Notes: generated by a model from the letters alone, not told the origin. 60,000 nt of DNA from Hydractinia symbiolongicarpus (GCF_029227915.1 NC_079883.1:4900001-4960000); one strand, 5' to 3'; positions 10,388 to 21,330 are shown, numbered from the stretch's first letter. Program-made: numbers and translations.

Positions 10388-13300
10388 GTCGTGGATTACC
10401 GGGTATTACAGACTACGTAAAGCTGAATTAACTGAATTATTGGAGGATGTACCACAGGTCCGTCCCATAACGCCAGAGGCTATGGACGTCTTCGAAAAAT
10501 GTGAAAAAATCGATCGATCGTAAAAACCAAGATGCGTGGGTGGTACAACTGGCTTGTTGATGCTGTCCCCAAACCTATAAAGGAGGGGGTTAAGAGGACC
10601 TATGCGGCCTTCAAACGCAGGGTGATGGGGTTATATGGGGCAGCCACCACAAGAACCACACTGCATGACGAAGCCAAACAGGAGGCTGAGGAAGACTATT
10701 TAGAAGGTATTTAAAATTTATATGAACGGCCAGGACTCGACTTCGCACCCCAGGAGCATAAGCATGTTCTTCACAGGACTTTCCAGAGTTTCCGAATTTC
10801 CGGTATAGGAGGTGCTGACGTGGATGGGTATATCAGGATGGTGCGACCCAATGTGCGAACCCTGGTTGAGAGGCAGGCAGAAGATATGGGATCGGCGAAG
10901 GTACAGCTGTCGCTATGGATTATGTAGAAAAAACCGTCAAATATAGAGGGGCTAATGACATTGAGGCAGAGAAGGTCTTTCATAGTAATATGGCCTCGGC
11001 ATTTCAGGGTAGCGACGTAGATGACGTGCTGGATTTGATGTTCGCCCAGATCAAAACAGGCGTGGAAAACCCTGCACTACCCTGGAGCGGATTTACAATA
11101 TCCCAAATCCTATACCTCGACGTAGACTTCCACACATTGAGGCTAACAAGGGGTTCATCATATATACAGGCATCTAAATGGATAGCCTCCAAGAAGGCCA
11201 TTATTAATCCGAAGAATGATGATGAGGAGTGCTTCAAGTGGGCCATCATCGCCGGCCTACATCATGAGGAGATTGAAAGAGATCCACAAAGAATTAGCAA
11301 GCTGAGGCCTTATGTAGACCTCTACAATTGGGAAGGTATAGAGTTCCCTACAAGTATTAAGAGCATAAGCAAATTCGAGGATAACAACAAGGAGATTGCG
11401 GTAAACGTCCTATATATAACAGGGAAGAAGATCAATATCCTACGTAAATCGGTGTATAACAGACGTAAGAAGCAGGCGAACCTGCTGCTTATCACCAATG
11501 ATAAAAAGAGACATTACGTAGCCGTCAAAAGTCTGTTGAGGCTTCTGGACAGTGATATCTCAAAAAATACTGCAAAAATGCACTTCTGCCTAAACTGCCT
11601 ACAGGCTTTTCCAACAACTGAATCGAAGGACAATCATTATAGGTTTATAGGTACTGCATCGATCATGGGGCGGTCAAGATTACAATGCCAACAGAGGCTG
11701 AAAAATGGTTATATTATAAGGATGGGCAGCAACAATTGAAGGTACCCTTTGCTATCTATGCAAATTTCGAGAGTCTATTAATACCTGGGGAAGACATACC
11801 ACAGAGGCCACCGAGAAGGGCCGGAAAACGAAAGCCGGTAAGGCTTGCAACCATACTACCAACGTCGGAGGCCATGGATATTTTTGAGAAACAGGAAATG
11901 TTTAAAAATCGTCCGATTGTTAAGACCAAGATGCTGGGATGGTACAACTGGCTAGTTGATGCTGTCCTCAAACCCATAAAAGAGGTGGTCAAGGGGACCT
12001 ATGAAGCATTCAAACACATGGTGATGGAACTCTATGGCAGGGCAGCCAACACAAGACCCACAAAACATACAACACCTCCTATACATACTCCCGATCATAC
12101 TATACAGGCCACGCCATCTATACCCACAAAACATGCTACATCGTCTCCCATACCTGAACAAACTCAACAAAATCAACAGGGGGAGACCAAGACTAAAGAG
12201 CTGAGCAAGCACGTACCATCTGGATGGTGCACGTATAGTACCTTTGCCTATGGGAATGTACCAGATCCCCCAACAGTATACAGGGGAGAGGACTGTGTAA
12301 CCCGCTTTGTCAACCATCTGGGGGATGAGGTGAAGCATCTCTATAATACATGCCCACAGCAGGACATGAAGCCTCTAGCAGAGCTCCTAAAAAGGGAGCA
12401 CAACGAGGCATCGAAATGCATGAAGCCGTTCGATGACAACAAGAATAACCGTAAAGTTAGTAACCATTGTCACTACACCGGACTATATAAGGGTGCGGCG
12501 CATAACAGCTGCAATTTAAAGTATAAGATACCTAACCATATACCCGTGATCTTCCATAACCTTTCGGGATATGATGCCATCTCTTCATACGGGAATTGGG
12601 TGAGAAGTACGACACCCAGGACATTGGGTGCATAGCCGAGAACACTGTAAAATATATAAGTTTCAACGTGAAAATCAAGGTACTCCTTGGGGTATGGGAT
12701 ATGGTGATGGTGCGAAGTACGAGACCATAGAGATACGGTTTATCGATAGTTGTCGATTCATGGCATCATCACTGTACAAATTGGCAAGCAACCTCAGCGA
12801 CGAGCAGTGTAAAAATCTCCGTTAGATTTTCGCCAAGGATGACACGTTTAAGCTCGTGCGCAGAAAGGGCGTGTACCCCTATGAAAACATGGATAGATTT
12901 GAGGCGTCTTTGAGACATTTCGAAGTGTCTGCCTGGACAATTACAAGCTTGATCCCGCCCATTTCTACTCCGCACCTGGTTTGGCCTGGAAAGCAGACCT
13001 AAAATTTACGGGTATAAGGCTAGCACTCCTTACGGATCCCGACATGCTCCTGATGTTTGGGAAGGGTATAAGAGGTATAAGAGGAGGTATAACCCAGGCC
13101 GTTCACCAGTATGCAAAAGCAAATAATAAGTGCATGGTAGAGCAGTACGATCCAGGGGTTGAATCCTCCTACCTGCAATATCTGATTGCGAAATATCTAT
13201 ACGGGTGTGACATGCGTCAAGACTTACCCACGAACGGGTTTAAATGGGTGCGGAATGTTGATGCATTCACTGAAAGGCGGATCGGGAAGCTCGTTGAAGG

Positions 13301-14213
13301 GAACAAACATGGGTACATATTAGAGGTTGAAACAGACTACCCAAGGGAGCTGCACGATAAACATAATGCGTTACCGTTCCTACCCGAACGCAAGTGATAA
13401 ACGTCGATATGTGGTACATATCAGAGCCCTTTATGAGGCTATAAAACATGGGCTTAAGCTCAAAAAAGTGCACAGAGTCATCCGGTTTAACCAGAAGGCA
13501 TGGTTGAAAGGGTACCTCGATCACAACACAAGGTTGAGAACGGCTGCCTAAAACGAGTTCGAGAAGGACTTTTATAAACTGATAAACCTCTCGGTCTTCG
13601 GTAAGACCATGGAGAATATCCGGAACCACCGCAACATCCAGCTGGTCACCAATGAGGATAAATATATTAAGCTTGTAATGAAGCCGAATTTTAAGGGTGG
13701 CAGCAGGTTCAGCAAAAATCTGGTAGGTGTTGAAATGGGCAAGACCAAGGTCAAGATGAACAAGCCGGTGTATATAGGCCAGGCTATATTAGACATGGAA
13801 AATGGTGATGTATGAGTTCCATTATAACTACATGCAGCCTAAGTACGGTAGCAAGCTGCGGATCTGCTACATAGATACGGACAGCTTTGTGTACCATATA
13901 CGAACCCATGATTTCTATGAAGATATAGCCGACGATGTTCAGGCACGCTTTGACACAAGTGCCTATAATGCTATAGGAAATAACAAGAAGGCGGTAGGCC
14001 TGATGAAGGATGAGCTGGGTGGTAAAATCATGACTGAATTCATCACCCTAAGGGCCAAACTCTATGCTTATAAGAGCCTTACCAAAGGGGGCGGTGACAG
14101 GAGAGTGAAGGGTCTGAAGCGACTTGTCACCAAGAAGTCGATCACCTTCGATGACTACAAACGGTGTCTGGAAGAGGGCGTTGTAATCTACAAAAGCCAA
14201 GTGCTTATTTAAA
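10388..14213 (+). pseudogene. Polinton protein-primed DNA polymerase B (broken)
   Basis: N-terminal SAP-like YYRLRKAELTELLE near 10,410 is followed by a helical module (YNWLVDAVPKPIKEGVKRTY, 10.53-10.71 kb) and the conserved region to 11.74 kb. The exonuclease motif has IYANFES where Asp is expected. HCHYTGLYKGAAHNSCNLKY (12.47 kb) and FIDSCRFMASSLYKLA follow, and the palm motif CYIDTDS (13.87 kb) is intact. The motif A aspartate is lost (YLIAKYLYGC). The frame changes near 11.7, 12.63, 12.98, 13.35 and 13.8 kb, with in-frame stops at 10.52, 12.83 and 13.55 kb. A second copy of the helical module at 11.86-12.05 kb interrupts the exonuclease domain. It replicated the element when intact. Confidence 0.85.
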
Positions 14214-14433
14214 ACAAGGGCCAAGGTATGCACGCAAGAAGTGAACAAGCTAGCACTCAACAGGGCAGACGATAAACGTATCGTACAACCCTATCAAATT
14301 ACAGTGCTTGCCAGAGGTCATTAACGCTTAGCGTTCACAGGGGAATAAAATGGAGGTATGTCTGTATATAGCCATACTCCTGCCCTATGCCCTGATCACA
14401 TTTTGCTTCCTCAGGTATCGACGTATAATAAAG

Positions 14434-14934
14434 ATGTCATCAGATATTGCACAAGTGTTTGACAATGCCTCTGCAGAATATGAAAATATTGAGAAGCCAA
14501 TCGATAAACGTCAAATTTTAAAGGAGGCCTTACGCAAAGGAAAAGGGCATCTCCTGCCTCAAAAATGTACGGAAGCCTTTATTGATAAGGCTCCGGAGGA
14601 GGCCATCGATAAGGTACATACAGAGTATGTACAGCGGGAACTCCAGGAGAAGGGGGAGAAGACGGCCAGGGCACTGTCTACCCATGTTATCAGTCTCTAT
14701 GCCAGCATGATTGGAAATATAGTCGATATTGACAGCATTGACGAGCTATGCAGGGATATCGAAGAGAATCCTATAATCAGAGACTCTATGACAGACCTTG
14801 GTATTCTAGTATATTACACTACTGGGAGATGCTTACCCCCACTACTTGTAGCAGGTCATACAGCCCGACATATGGGAAAAAAGAAAGATAACGTGGTGAA
14901 GGAGGCAAATACGACGGAGGAGACGGTTCTATAA
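14434..14934 (+). CDS. Polinton accessory protein, function unknown
   Basis: A 166-codon frame from ATG at 14,434 (MSSDIAQVFDNASAEYENIE) resembles a protein regularly found beside Polinton capsid genes in cnidarians, with a YENIEKPIDKRQILKEALRK-like start and the helical segment EYVQRELQEKGEKTARAL. An in-frame ATG at 14,350 would add a hydrophobic N-terminus but lacks family similarity, so I prefer the later start. It is uninterrupted, unlike most neighbours. No catalytic motif is visible; a role in the virion is possible but unproven. Confidence 0.6.
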   Translation: MSSDIAQVFDNASAEYENIEKPIDKRQILKEALRKGKGHLLPQKCTEAFIDKAPEEAIDKVHTEYVQRELQEKGEKTARALSTHVISLYASMIGNIVDIDSIDELCRDIEENPIIRDSMTDLGILVYYTTGRCLPPLLVAGHTARHMGKKKDNVVKEANTTEETVL

Positions 14935-14941
14935 ATAAAAA

Positions 14942-15289
14942 ATGAGTGAAGAAGATCAGAAACAAGAAGAAAGAGTCATTACTAAGCCACCAAAGCATCC
15001 GGGAATGGTTGCGCAGGGGAATAAGTTTGCGGCACTGATGAAGAATAGGAAGGAAGAAATGAAGCAACAAGAGGGTACTGTAGAACCTGCAGTCAAAGCC
15101 TCTTCTGAGACCAGTTCTAGCAAGTCAACAAATATATACATCTATGGGGTCGGGACCTTGGCAGTGGTCGCTATAGGAGTAGTTGTCTGGTGTATGTTTG
15201 GCAGGGGTAAAAATGGTGAATTCAACAAGCCGGTGGCTAATCCGGAGCCCCAGCATGACAAACAGGGTCCTATCTTTAGCATGCAATGA
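14942..15289 (+). CDS. Polinton small single-pass membrane protein
   Basis: A 115-codon frame begins 8 bp after the previous gene. It has a charged N-terminal half (KPPKHPGMVAQGNKFAAL, then Lys/Glu-rich), a Ser/Thr-rich linker and one membrane segment, IYIYGVGTLAVVAIGVVVWC, at about residues 61-80, followed by a short basic tail. The pattern PKHPGMVAQGNKFAAL recalls a small Polinton protein seen in other cnidarian copies. Function is unknown. Confidence 0.55.
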   Translation: MSEEDQKQEERVITKPPKHPGMVAQGNKFAALMKNRKEEMKQQEGTVEPAVKASSETSSSKSTNIYIYGVGTLAVVAIGVVVWCMFGRGKNGEFNKPVANPEPQHDKQGPIFSMQ

Positions 15290-15315
15290 ATTTTAGAAAA
15301 AACGATACTTAATAA

Positions 15316-15540
15316 ATGACAAGTAAGCATGATGACAGCAATATGGGGACGAAGGAAACGATGGTTATTGACTCTTTATGGGAGTCTCTCAGGCTCGTCT
15401 CGTACACTATCCTGATCGTTATGGGAGCAAAGAAGGCTTTGGGGGTTTCTAGACCCGGGGCCAAGATGGACCTGGAAGATGGTCTCAAACTAGCCGGTTA
15501 TATGACGGCAGCGATCCTGTTCGACGAACCTCCAAAATAG
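15316..15540 (+). CDS. Polinton small hydrophobic protein
   Basis: A 74-codon frame with two weakly hydrophobic segments (LVSYTILIVMGAKKAL and LKLAGYMTAAILF) lies 26 bp after the preceding gene, in operon-like spacing. Similar two-helix proteins occur at this place in other Polintons. Nothing more can be said of its role. Confidence 0.45.
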   Translation: MTSKHDDSNMGTKETMVIDSLWESLRLVSYTILIVMGAKKALGVSRPGAKMDLEDGLKLAGYMTAAILFDEPPK

Positions 15541-15579
15541 ACCGCCCGGTTAAATTTTTATTTGTCATAGAGACAAATA

Positions 15580-15951
15580 ATGGAAGAGGAGGCCAAGCAG
15601 TGTTATAAATGTTGAAATACCCTCCCATTGAACCAGTTCAAGACAAAGGGTAAGGGGCAGCCGACCAAAACCTGCATACCCTGCCTTAATTTTGGGAAGG
15701 TATCAAAAGGCAATGCCAAACGCCGCATTTACATGCAGCCATTGTACGAACTAATAATTCTCCTACAGCATCATATCAAGGCCCAGTTTAATGAGGGGTA
15801 TGCCTGGGAGAATTATGAAGAACATGTGAATAAAAAAGTACGCTTTAGGTACGACAAAATGTTTAACCGCCCGACACTTGCCGAGGTTACAAATGCATTA
15901 CGACGGGCACAGTATGCATTAACAAATGGAGATCAAATGTGCAACTATTAG
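15580..15951 (+). pseudogene. Polinton zinc-ribbon plus HNH-like protein (broken)
   Basis: From ATG at 15,580 the frame reads CYKC, then a TGA at about 15,613, then an open stretch with KTCIPCLN. Together the two CxxC pairs form a zinc ribbon of the type that precedes HNH domains. The C-terminal part (QFNEGYAWENYEEH, RPTLAEVTNALRRAQYAL) aligns with the HNH domain at 17.2 kb but lacks the catalytic HIDH. It is therefore a decayed paralogue of the gene at 16.9-17.4 kb. Confidence 0.5.
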
Positions 15952-15954
15952 CGC

Positions 15955-16410
15955 TACACAAGTTTGAAATTAGGGGTAATAGTCGAACGAAAAGTTGCAT
16001 AGACTGCCTTGATAAAGCCAAAAAAAGGCGGCGACTCCTAAAAATAGGGACATCGAGGATGTTGAAATGGATCCCCTTGTTATTGATAAGGAAATTAGGG
16101 GTGTCAACAGAATGAGAATCACCTCATCCTGTATAACTTAATTACATATAACATTATACCTCAATATATCGAACTTATCGAGGATGGCCCGGAGAGGGCA
16201 AGGTTAGTTGAAAGGTATTGCAATACCCTGCGGTGTCTTCAGGGAAAATTAATATACAGCCCGGCACCCCTCGAATACAAGGCTCGAGGGACTAAGCTTT
16301 GCCCTACCTATCGGGGATTATTGGAAAACAATCATGGGGGTGTATTGATTTGCAGGGCATGTGCTGCGATGTACACCAAAGTTCACGACAGAAAGTGGTC
16401 GGATTATTAA
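15955..16410 (+). pseudogene. Remnants of one or two short Polinton genes
   Basis: Short open pieces include KSCIDCLDKAKKRRR near 16,000, another zinc-ribbon half, and a segment near 16,115-16,395 with LITYNIIPQYIELIEDGPER and CxxC near ICRACAAMY. Stops and frame changes separate them. They were presumably genes once; I do not recognise the second. Confidence 0.35.
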
Positions 16411-16417
16411 AATTAAA

Positions 16418-16906
16418 ATGGATGTCGTAAGAGATCCACATGTTGCAATCTTCACCGGCCCGACGTGCTGTGGCAAGACACAACGTGTTTTGAATCCCCA
16501 AGAAAATGAATACAAGGGACACTATCACAATATCGTGATACTTTGCCCTACCCTACGGTGGAATAAGACATACCTAGAGAGAGCCTCATTATGGAAAGAC
16601 GGATATGTATTCCTGATAAAATCAGGAAATGAGCTGTTTGAATGGGTAGCGAAATTGTCGTCGTTACTAGCGGGCGAGGACACCTTGTTTGTAGTCGATG
16701 ATTGTATAGCGAACGAGGATTTCGACAAGCGGAGACAGTCCCTGCTTGAGCTTGCTATTTCAGGAAGGCATCGCAAATACACTCTTTGACTACTCACGCA
16801 GTCATATACCGACTTGCTCAAGAATTTGCGGAGACAGAAAAAATCCTTGTTTTTATGGTATCCACATGAACGCAACGACATGAGAATAATCGATGAGTGG
16901 GGTGGA
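16418..16906 (+). pseudogene. Polinton packaging ATPase (FtsK/HerA type), nonsense mutation and lost C-terminus
   Basis: The frame from ATG at 16,418 has Walker A (IFTGPTCCGKT), then ILCPTLRWNKTYL, Walker B (DTLFVVDDC) and the ELAISGRHRKY motif. A TGA at 16,787 replaces what is normally a Trp codon; the frame continues with LLTQSYTDLLKNLRRQ and WYPHERND. After that the usual ATPase end is missing and the frame passes directly into a cysteine-rich repeat belonging to the next gene. The protein would pump the genome into capsids. The upstream ATG at 16,361 adds residues without family support. Confidence 0.8.
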
Positions 16907-17414
16907 AGCGTCTGTGACCATCAAAGGGTGAGAACCGCCTGTAAAGAGTGTGGGGTGGAAGCATTTGCCCCCATCAAAGGATAAGAAGGGCGGTGGAAGC
17001 ATTTACAAACATGAAAAGCATAGGCGATATTGCGTCATTTGCGATCCTGCCGGACATATGGCCGGTGTTGTACGCAGCCAAACCTACAAGGCTTTGCAAG
17101 AAAATAAAGAGCTCAGCTCCCAAGAGTATATAGGTCGTGATATGGCTAAGCTGCGGACCCAAATTGAGGCTCGGTTTATTGAGGGTATGACCGGAAAAAA
17201 TTATGGTAAAAAGTGGCATATAGATCATAAAATCCCCCTTAAATATAATGAAAATGGGGATGCCCCATCGCTTGCAGAGGTAGCGAAAAGACTACACTAT
17301 ATCAATACCCAGCATATGTGGGCGTGCGAGAATATATCAAAAGGCAACCGATACATTACAGAAAAGGACTGTTATATTTTGTGGCCGACGACAAAAAATA
17401 TTACCAATCTTTGA
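16890..17414 (+). pseudogene. Polinton/giant-virus-type HNH endonuclease with CxxC repeats (partly intact)
   Basis: Decayed units of the type GGS-C-x-H-x-R-x-R-x3-C-x2-C occur at about 16,900, 16,950 and 16,990, the last one reading YCVICDPAGHMAGVVRS. The catalytic part has WHIDHKIPLKYN (HNH core), RLHYINTQHMWACENISKGN and ends at 17,414. From 16,950 to the end the frame is open, but the upstream repeats are split by stops. Such proteins are common in large DNA viruses and Polintons. The end overlaps the integrase end by 14 bp, tail to tail. Confidence 0.65.
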
Positions 17415-18407
17415 TATATTGTGGAGGCACTTCAACGTCTTCAGGTATCAGCATCAACTCCTCGGAGATGAAGCTGCGATCAGGACCGTCCTTTAAATAG
17501 TATAGAAGACGACTACCCGTCACAATATGATCCAACCTATAGGTTTTCTTGCTCCAGAAAGCATCAGTGGCACGTCGTTTCGCATCACCATGCTCTTCTC
17601 CGGGTTGCAGGAGGTACAAGTATAAACCATCATCAGGCAGAGGCTTTTCCTCCGGAATTTCCTTATTTTTCGTAAGTGGGACATCATCCAGCTTAATCGC
17701 TTTGTTGGGTTTCATGTTTATCATGGTAGTCTTGGTATTGTTAAGACTTTTCCCGATGGTATACAGATGTTTGACCCAAATGGTACTAGTCTCGTCAGAG
17801 ACCAGCTCTTTCGCATCTTGAGGCTTAAAAAGCCTCCCGGCAAGGACCTTGTTGTACGATTCGACGAACGCTGTGAATGTGTGGTGATGTTTAGTAGTTG
17901 CCCGCTTGATCTAAACACTCTTATCCTGGAGTAGTTTCGTGACGTTGGATTTGAACTCGGAGCCATTGTCGCACTGAAAAATCTTGGGGTATCAAAAGGT
18001 CCTGCTTTGTATATATCTTTCAACATATCCGCGACCTCGCCGGATTTTTTGGTGCGCAACGGCCTTGCTACCTTAAACCTTGAAGCTACATCAATGCCTG
18101 TCAGGAGATACTTGTACGTATTGCCGTACAAACGATCGTGAGGCATGTACAGTAGACCGAATTGGTGCATCTCATTCGGTGTTGTAATGGTAAAATGCGG
18201 ATAATCAATACGTTTTGGGCCTCTAATGTGTCGTAGCCAGAGCAGTTGCCTACTGAGCTAATGAATTACCTTCTTTTCGGAGAGACCGCTCTCCTTCGTA
18301 ATGAGTTTGATAGCCTTTTGCTCGACCCAGAGATGTTCCGGAGTATAGTAAATTTGGCTCAGCTTTTCGGCTTCCTCCTCTGTAACGATATGTGATGCTT
18401 TTGACAT
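17401..18407 (-). pseudogene. Polinton integrase (retroviral-like DDE), broken
   Basis: Starting with ATG at 18,407 (MSKASHIVTEEEAEKLSQIY), the frame has a TAG near 18,258, then FTITTPNEMHQFGLLYMPHD and the first catalytic Asp in LLTGIDVASRFK. A frameshift near 17,990 moves the second Asp (IFQCDNGSEFKS) into another frame, where a TAG follows near 17,915; the catalytic Glu lies in AFVESYN. The C-terminal domain (TYRLDHIVTGSRLLYYLKDG) ends at 17,401. All three catalytic residues survive in the DNA but not in one frame. The enzyme inserted the element into host DNA. Confidence 0.85.
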
Positions 18408-18438
18408 GTCATTTATTTATACATGTGAAAAAACGTTC

Positions 18439-18799
18439 TCATAAGTATTTGTAGGCCAAAAACCCCAGCAGGGATAGGGAGTCAAGGATGAACGTGAGTT
18501 CCCCATCTTGTTGGGTTTCTGAAGGGGTGTAGAAGTCTTTCAATTGTGGTGCTTTTTATCTGAGGCAATATAAAATTGGTACATGTCGTTGTCCAATTCA
18601 GGAAGGCTCTTAACGGCCTTTATTTGTTTCTCTCTTTCTGTCGCAAACCAATCGAGCTTAGCTTTTCTGTGCCTAATCCATTGGGCCTGTGTCGTAGGGC
18701 CGCCCCATGCCCTGAGAGCTTGCTGAATAAATAATTTGTCCCTGAAAATGCGAGGGCGTTTATAGCCGCCCCAGCCACTATCACAGCTATTGTCGCCAT
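18439..18799 (-). pseudogene. Polinton membrane protein between integrase and capsid genes (frameshifted)
   Basis: ATG at 18,799 starts a hydrophobic N-terminus (MATIAVIVAGAAINALAFSG). Family similarity then moves to a second frame, with WIRHRKAKLDWFATEREKQI, and, after a stop near 18,541, to a third with DFYTPSETQQDGELTF and a final hydrophobic segment, SLSLLGFLAYKYL. Other Polintons carry a protein of this plan at this position. It lies 6 bp after the capsid gene end and 31 bp before the integrase start, suggesting one transcription unit. Confidence 0.55.
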
Positions 18800-18804
18800 T
18801 TATT

Positions 18805-19925
18805 TCAATACTCCACACGATCTAGCCTACCATCCAAAATATTCATTTGCGCGTCTTGGAGGAGTTATACGTAACACGTATAATCACCGCCTTCATCAGC
18901 TTTCTCTGTATTATGCAGGGCGATGCCACCACTCAGACATTATAGGAGTCTTCCGCTACCATGCAAAATATTGTCGGGAGATGCCCTGAAGTCGATGGAG
19001 AGCGCGTACCGTTCATTGAAGAATTGGCGAATCGTGACGTTCAAGTCGTGACTACTAAAGAAGTTCACGACTTGTTCCAGATGATCTTTGAAAAGCATGG
19101 CATGGCGATACAATTCGTTGGGCTTCCCCTCGACAGTGACTCTAATCTTTTTGATTTTGAGGTTATAAAACGTTTCGTTTACGCTCGCGTAGGGCTTCAC
19201 TTTTCCAGGATCTATGAACAATAGCAGGACACATTTAAATGATTTTGATGGAGAGTCAATTTGGAGGTTGTAACTAGTATGTGCCTTCTTCATGGTGACC
19301 ACTTTCATCCTCAGGATGCGTTCATAGGGCAAAGTGAGTCTTGCATATCTTGACATCATAGCACATGCTATGCCCTCATGGGTAATGTTGTCAAATTCTA
19401 ACCTAATATGGGTGATCTTGCACGTAGCATCAACAGTTTGGCCACTGTAGACCCCGATGCTGCTGTCCCTCCATCCTTGATGACGTCAGCATAAGATGCG
19501 AAATTTACGTTGAATTGGAGGTGGTCATAGAGTCCTGCCGGGTAGAATGGAAGATCACGGGTCAATTCAAACATTTGGCCCAGGGGTATGCAAAAAGTGT
19601 TCCCATAGGCTGCCACGATTGCCTTTTCTTCATCGGTCCCCACGTGGCCACTAGCACTTACTTGTAAGGCCCTAATGGTCCCGTCTTTGGGATTAATACC
19701 ATGCAGGATGAGATTATTGTTCCTATCAAACTTTGGTAGCCATAGGTCCCTATATACGGCTAGAATGTTGTAGTCGCTTAAGTTTTGGACCTCCTTGCCA
19801 TTCAGGGTTTTCCCCAGAGATTTGCCTATGTTCGATACGATCGTACGCGTCGTGTTGGTCCCCGTCAGCGTCAGATCAAATAGGAGCTTGAGACTACCCG
19901 GAAAGATGACATCATTTTGTGGCAT
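18805..19925 (-). pseudogene. Polinton major capsid protein (double jelly-roll), broken and lacking its N-terminus
   Basis: Two frames give most of the protein: 19,925-19,398 with FPGSLKLLFDLTL and GNTFCIPLGQMFELTRDLPF, and 19,359-18,940 with KCVLLLFIDPGKVKPYAS and RYALSIDFRASPDNILHGSG. The end (DAQMNILDGRLDRVEY) is found down to 18,805 after further stops. The order and motifs fit the capsid protein of cnidarian Polintons. The real N-terminus is missing because a LINE abuts position 19,926. The presence of this gene means the element once could form virus-like particles. Confidence 0.8.
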
Positions 19926-19926
19926 G

Positions 19927-21150
19927 ATTGATTGATTGATTGATTTAATTTATTTACCGTCGGTTATTATATAAAATAGTTCTTTAAAAAAAATAATATT
20001 TTGCAAAAAACTAATCAAAACCGACCAAATATTTTTATATATTTACAATTTAGATGAAAACTATAATAAATAAATAATGAATAAATAATAAATAAAAGAT
20101 AAACATTCCCCCTCTCCCATTTTTGTATTGATTACGCAAGTTATGGAATCAATTGCCGACACTCTGTGCATGAACAGTGAGAGCCATTCCATTTTTTAAT
20201 CATTTGCTTAAATTTAACTAGATCTTCGCAACTCTTCGTATGAAAAGGAAGTTTATTCCAAACTTTTGGGGCTAAACATCGCAAACTGTTTAGACCAAAG
20301 GTGCTTGTTTTTACACTGATGGTTTTTAGGTTGTTCATGTTTTGACTTCTTACTGGCCTATCAGTTTCCTCAAAAAGGAAAATATCTTTCATGAAAGAAG
20401 GACTGATGTTTCTCCGAATTTTAAATATTTCTATGCATAAATATCTATGCCTTAGTAATTCCATATAATGTTTATTTGGGGGGCAATCAACTGGTCTTGC
20501 GTCATCATGAATAAAACTTAAAGCCCTGTTGTGGAGTTTTTCAATTTTCAAAAGAGATTTCGAAGAAGAGAAATGCCAAACTAAGGGACAATAATTAAAA
20601 TTTGCATACACGAAGCTTTGTGCTAAAATAGATCTTGTTTGCAAAGATAGTACATTTTTAAATCTAAATAATGTATTCAGCTGGGCTGAGGCTTTTCGAC
20701 AAAGATTACTAATGTGCAAGTTGAAATTTAATTTATCATCAATTGTTACTCCTAAAAGTTTTACGGACCTTTCTGATTGTATGACTCTATCGCCAATGTT
20801 TATATCAAGCTTCGAGTTATCAATTTTGGCTCTTGATAGAAGGATAGAATGAAATTTGTTTGGATTTGCTATCATTTTGTTATTATTTAACCAAGAAAGG
20901 GCAATTTCGGATTCCCTTTCTAAAGTCTTAATGAGATTTTTAATAGTGTTTGAATAAGCTGATATCGTATTGTCGTCTGCGTAATTATGTAGGTCACTAT
21001 TTACAATAAAATAAAATAAATCATTCATAAATATATTAAAAATAATTGGGCCCAACACAGAACCCTGAGGCACACCTGACAAAATTAATTCAAATATACT
21101 ATACTCCGCATTTACTCGTGTGGATTGTTCTCTGTTTGCAATTCATGTTT
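19927..21150 (-). mobile_element. 5'-truncated LINE (CR1/jockey-like) inserted at the capsid gene
   Basis: On the minus strand the copy starts inside the reverse transcriptase (NREQSTRVNAEYSIFE then SGVPQGSVLGP) near 21,146. It contains HNYADDNTI (catalytic YADD), the thumb and C-terminal region to the stop at 20,141, a 3' UTR, and ends in (AATC)n right before the capsid ATG at 19,925. The frame 20,141-21,082 is uninterrupted, so this copy is fairly young. No endonuclease part is present. Confidence 0.8.
20141..21146 (-). pseudogene. LINE reverse transcriptase, C-terminal two thirds
   Basis: Open frame with palm motifs SGVPQGSVLGPIIFNIF and YADDNTISAYS, then VKLLGVTIDDKLNFNLHI and NYCPLVWHFSSSKSLLKIE, which are the usual LINE motifs after the palm, and a C-terminal Cys-rich end (SHCSCTEC). 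Missing the N-terminal palm and the endonuclease, so it cannot be active. Confidence 0.75.
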
Positions 21151-21330
21151 GCCCTCATGTTAAAAAATGTGTGCCCTGTAGTTAATTCTGGTGCCCTTAT
21201 GTTTAAACTGGTGCCCTTATGTTTATAGGGCACCCCTATGTGAAATTTGATGTGCCCCCATGTGAATTGTGCCCCTATGCTTTTAACATGAGGGCACAAT
21301 GCGCCCCCGTGTTAAAAATGTTAGATTTAC
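21147..21330. repeat. Foldback cluster of the unit GTGCCC(T/C)YATGT
   Basis: The unit occurs about eight times in both orientations, for example TGCCCTCATGTTAAAA at 21,152 and its complement TTTTAACATGAGGGCA near 21,281. Arms can pair over 16 bp. It starts exactly where LINE similarity ends. Confidence 0.6.

Larger units (their letters stand above)
10380..19925. mobile_element. Degraded Polinton/Maverick element
   Basis: The hallmark Polinton set is present: protein-primed DNA polymerase B, FtsK/HerA-type packaging ATPase, retroviral-like integrase and double jelly-roll major capsid protein, plus small membrane proteins and HNH-like genes. Plus-strand genes (10.4-17.4 kb) meet minus-strand genes (19.9-17.4 kb) tail to tail. 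Polymerase, ATPase, integrase and capsid genes all carry stops or frameshifts, so the element is dead. GC content is visibly higher than in the flanks. I could not find terminal inverted repeats: the right end is replaced by a LINE, and the left end is undefined somewhere before 10,380. Confidence 0.88.
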
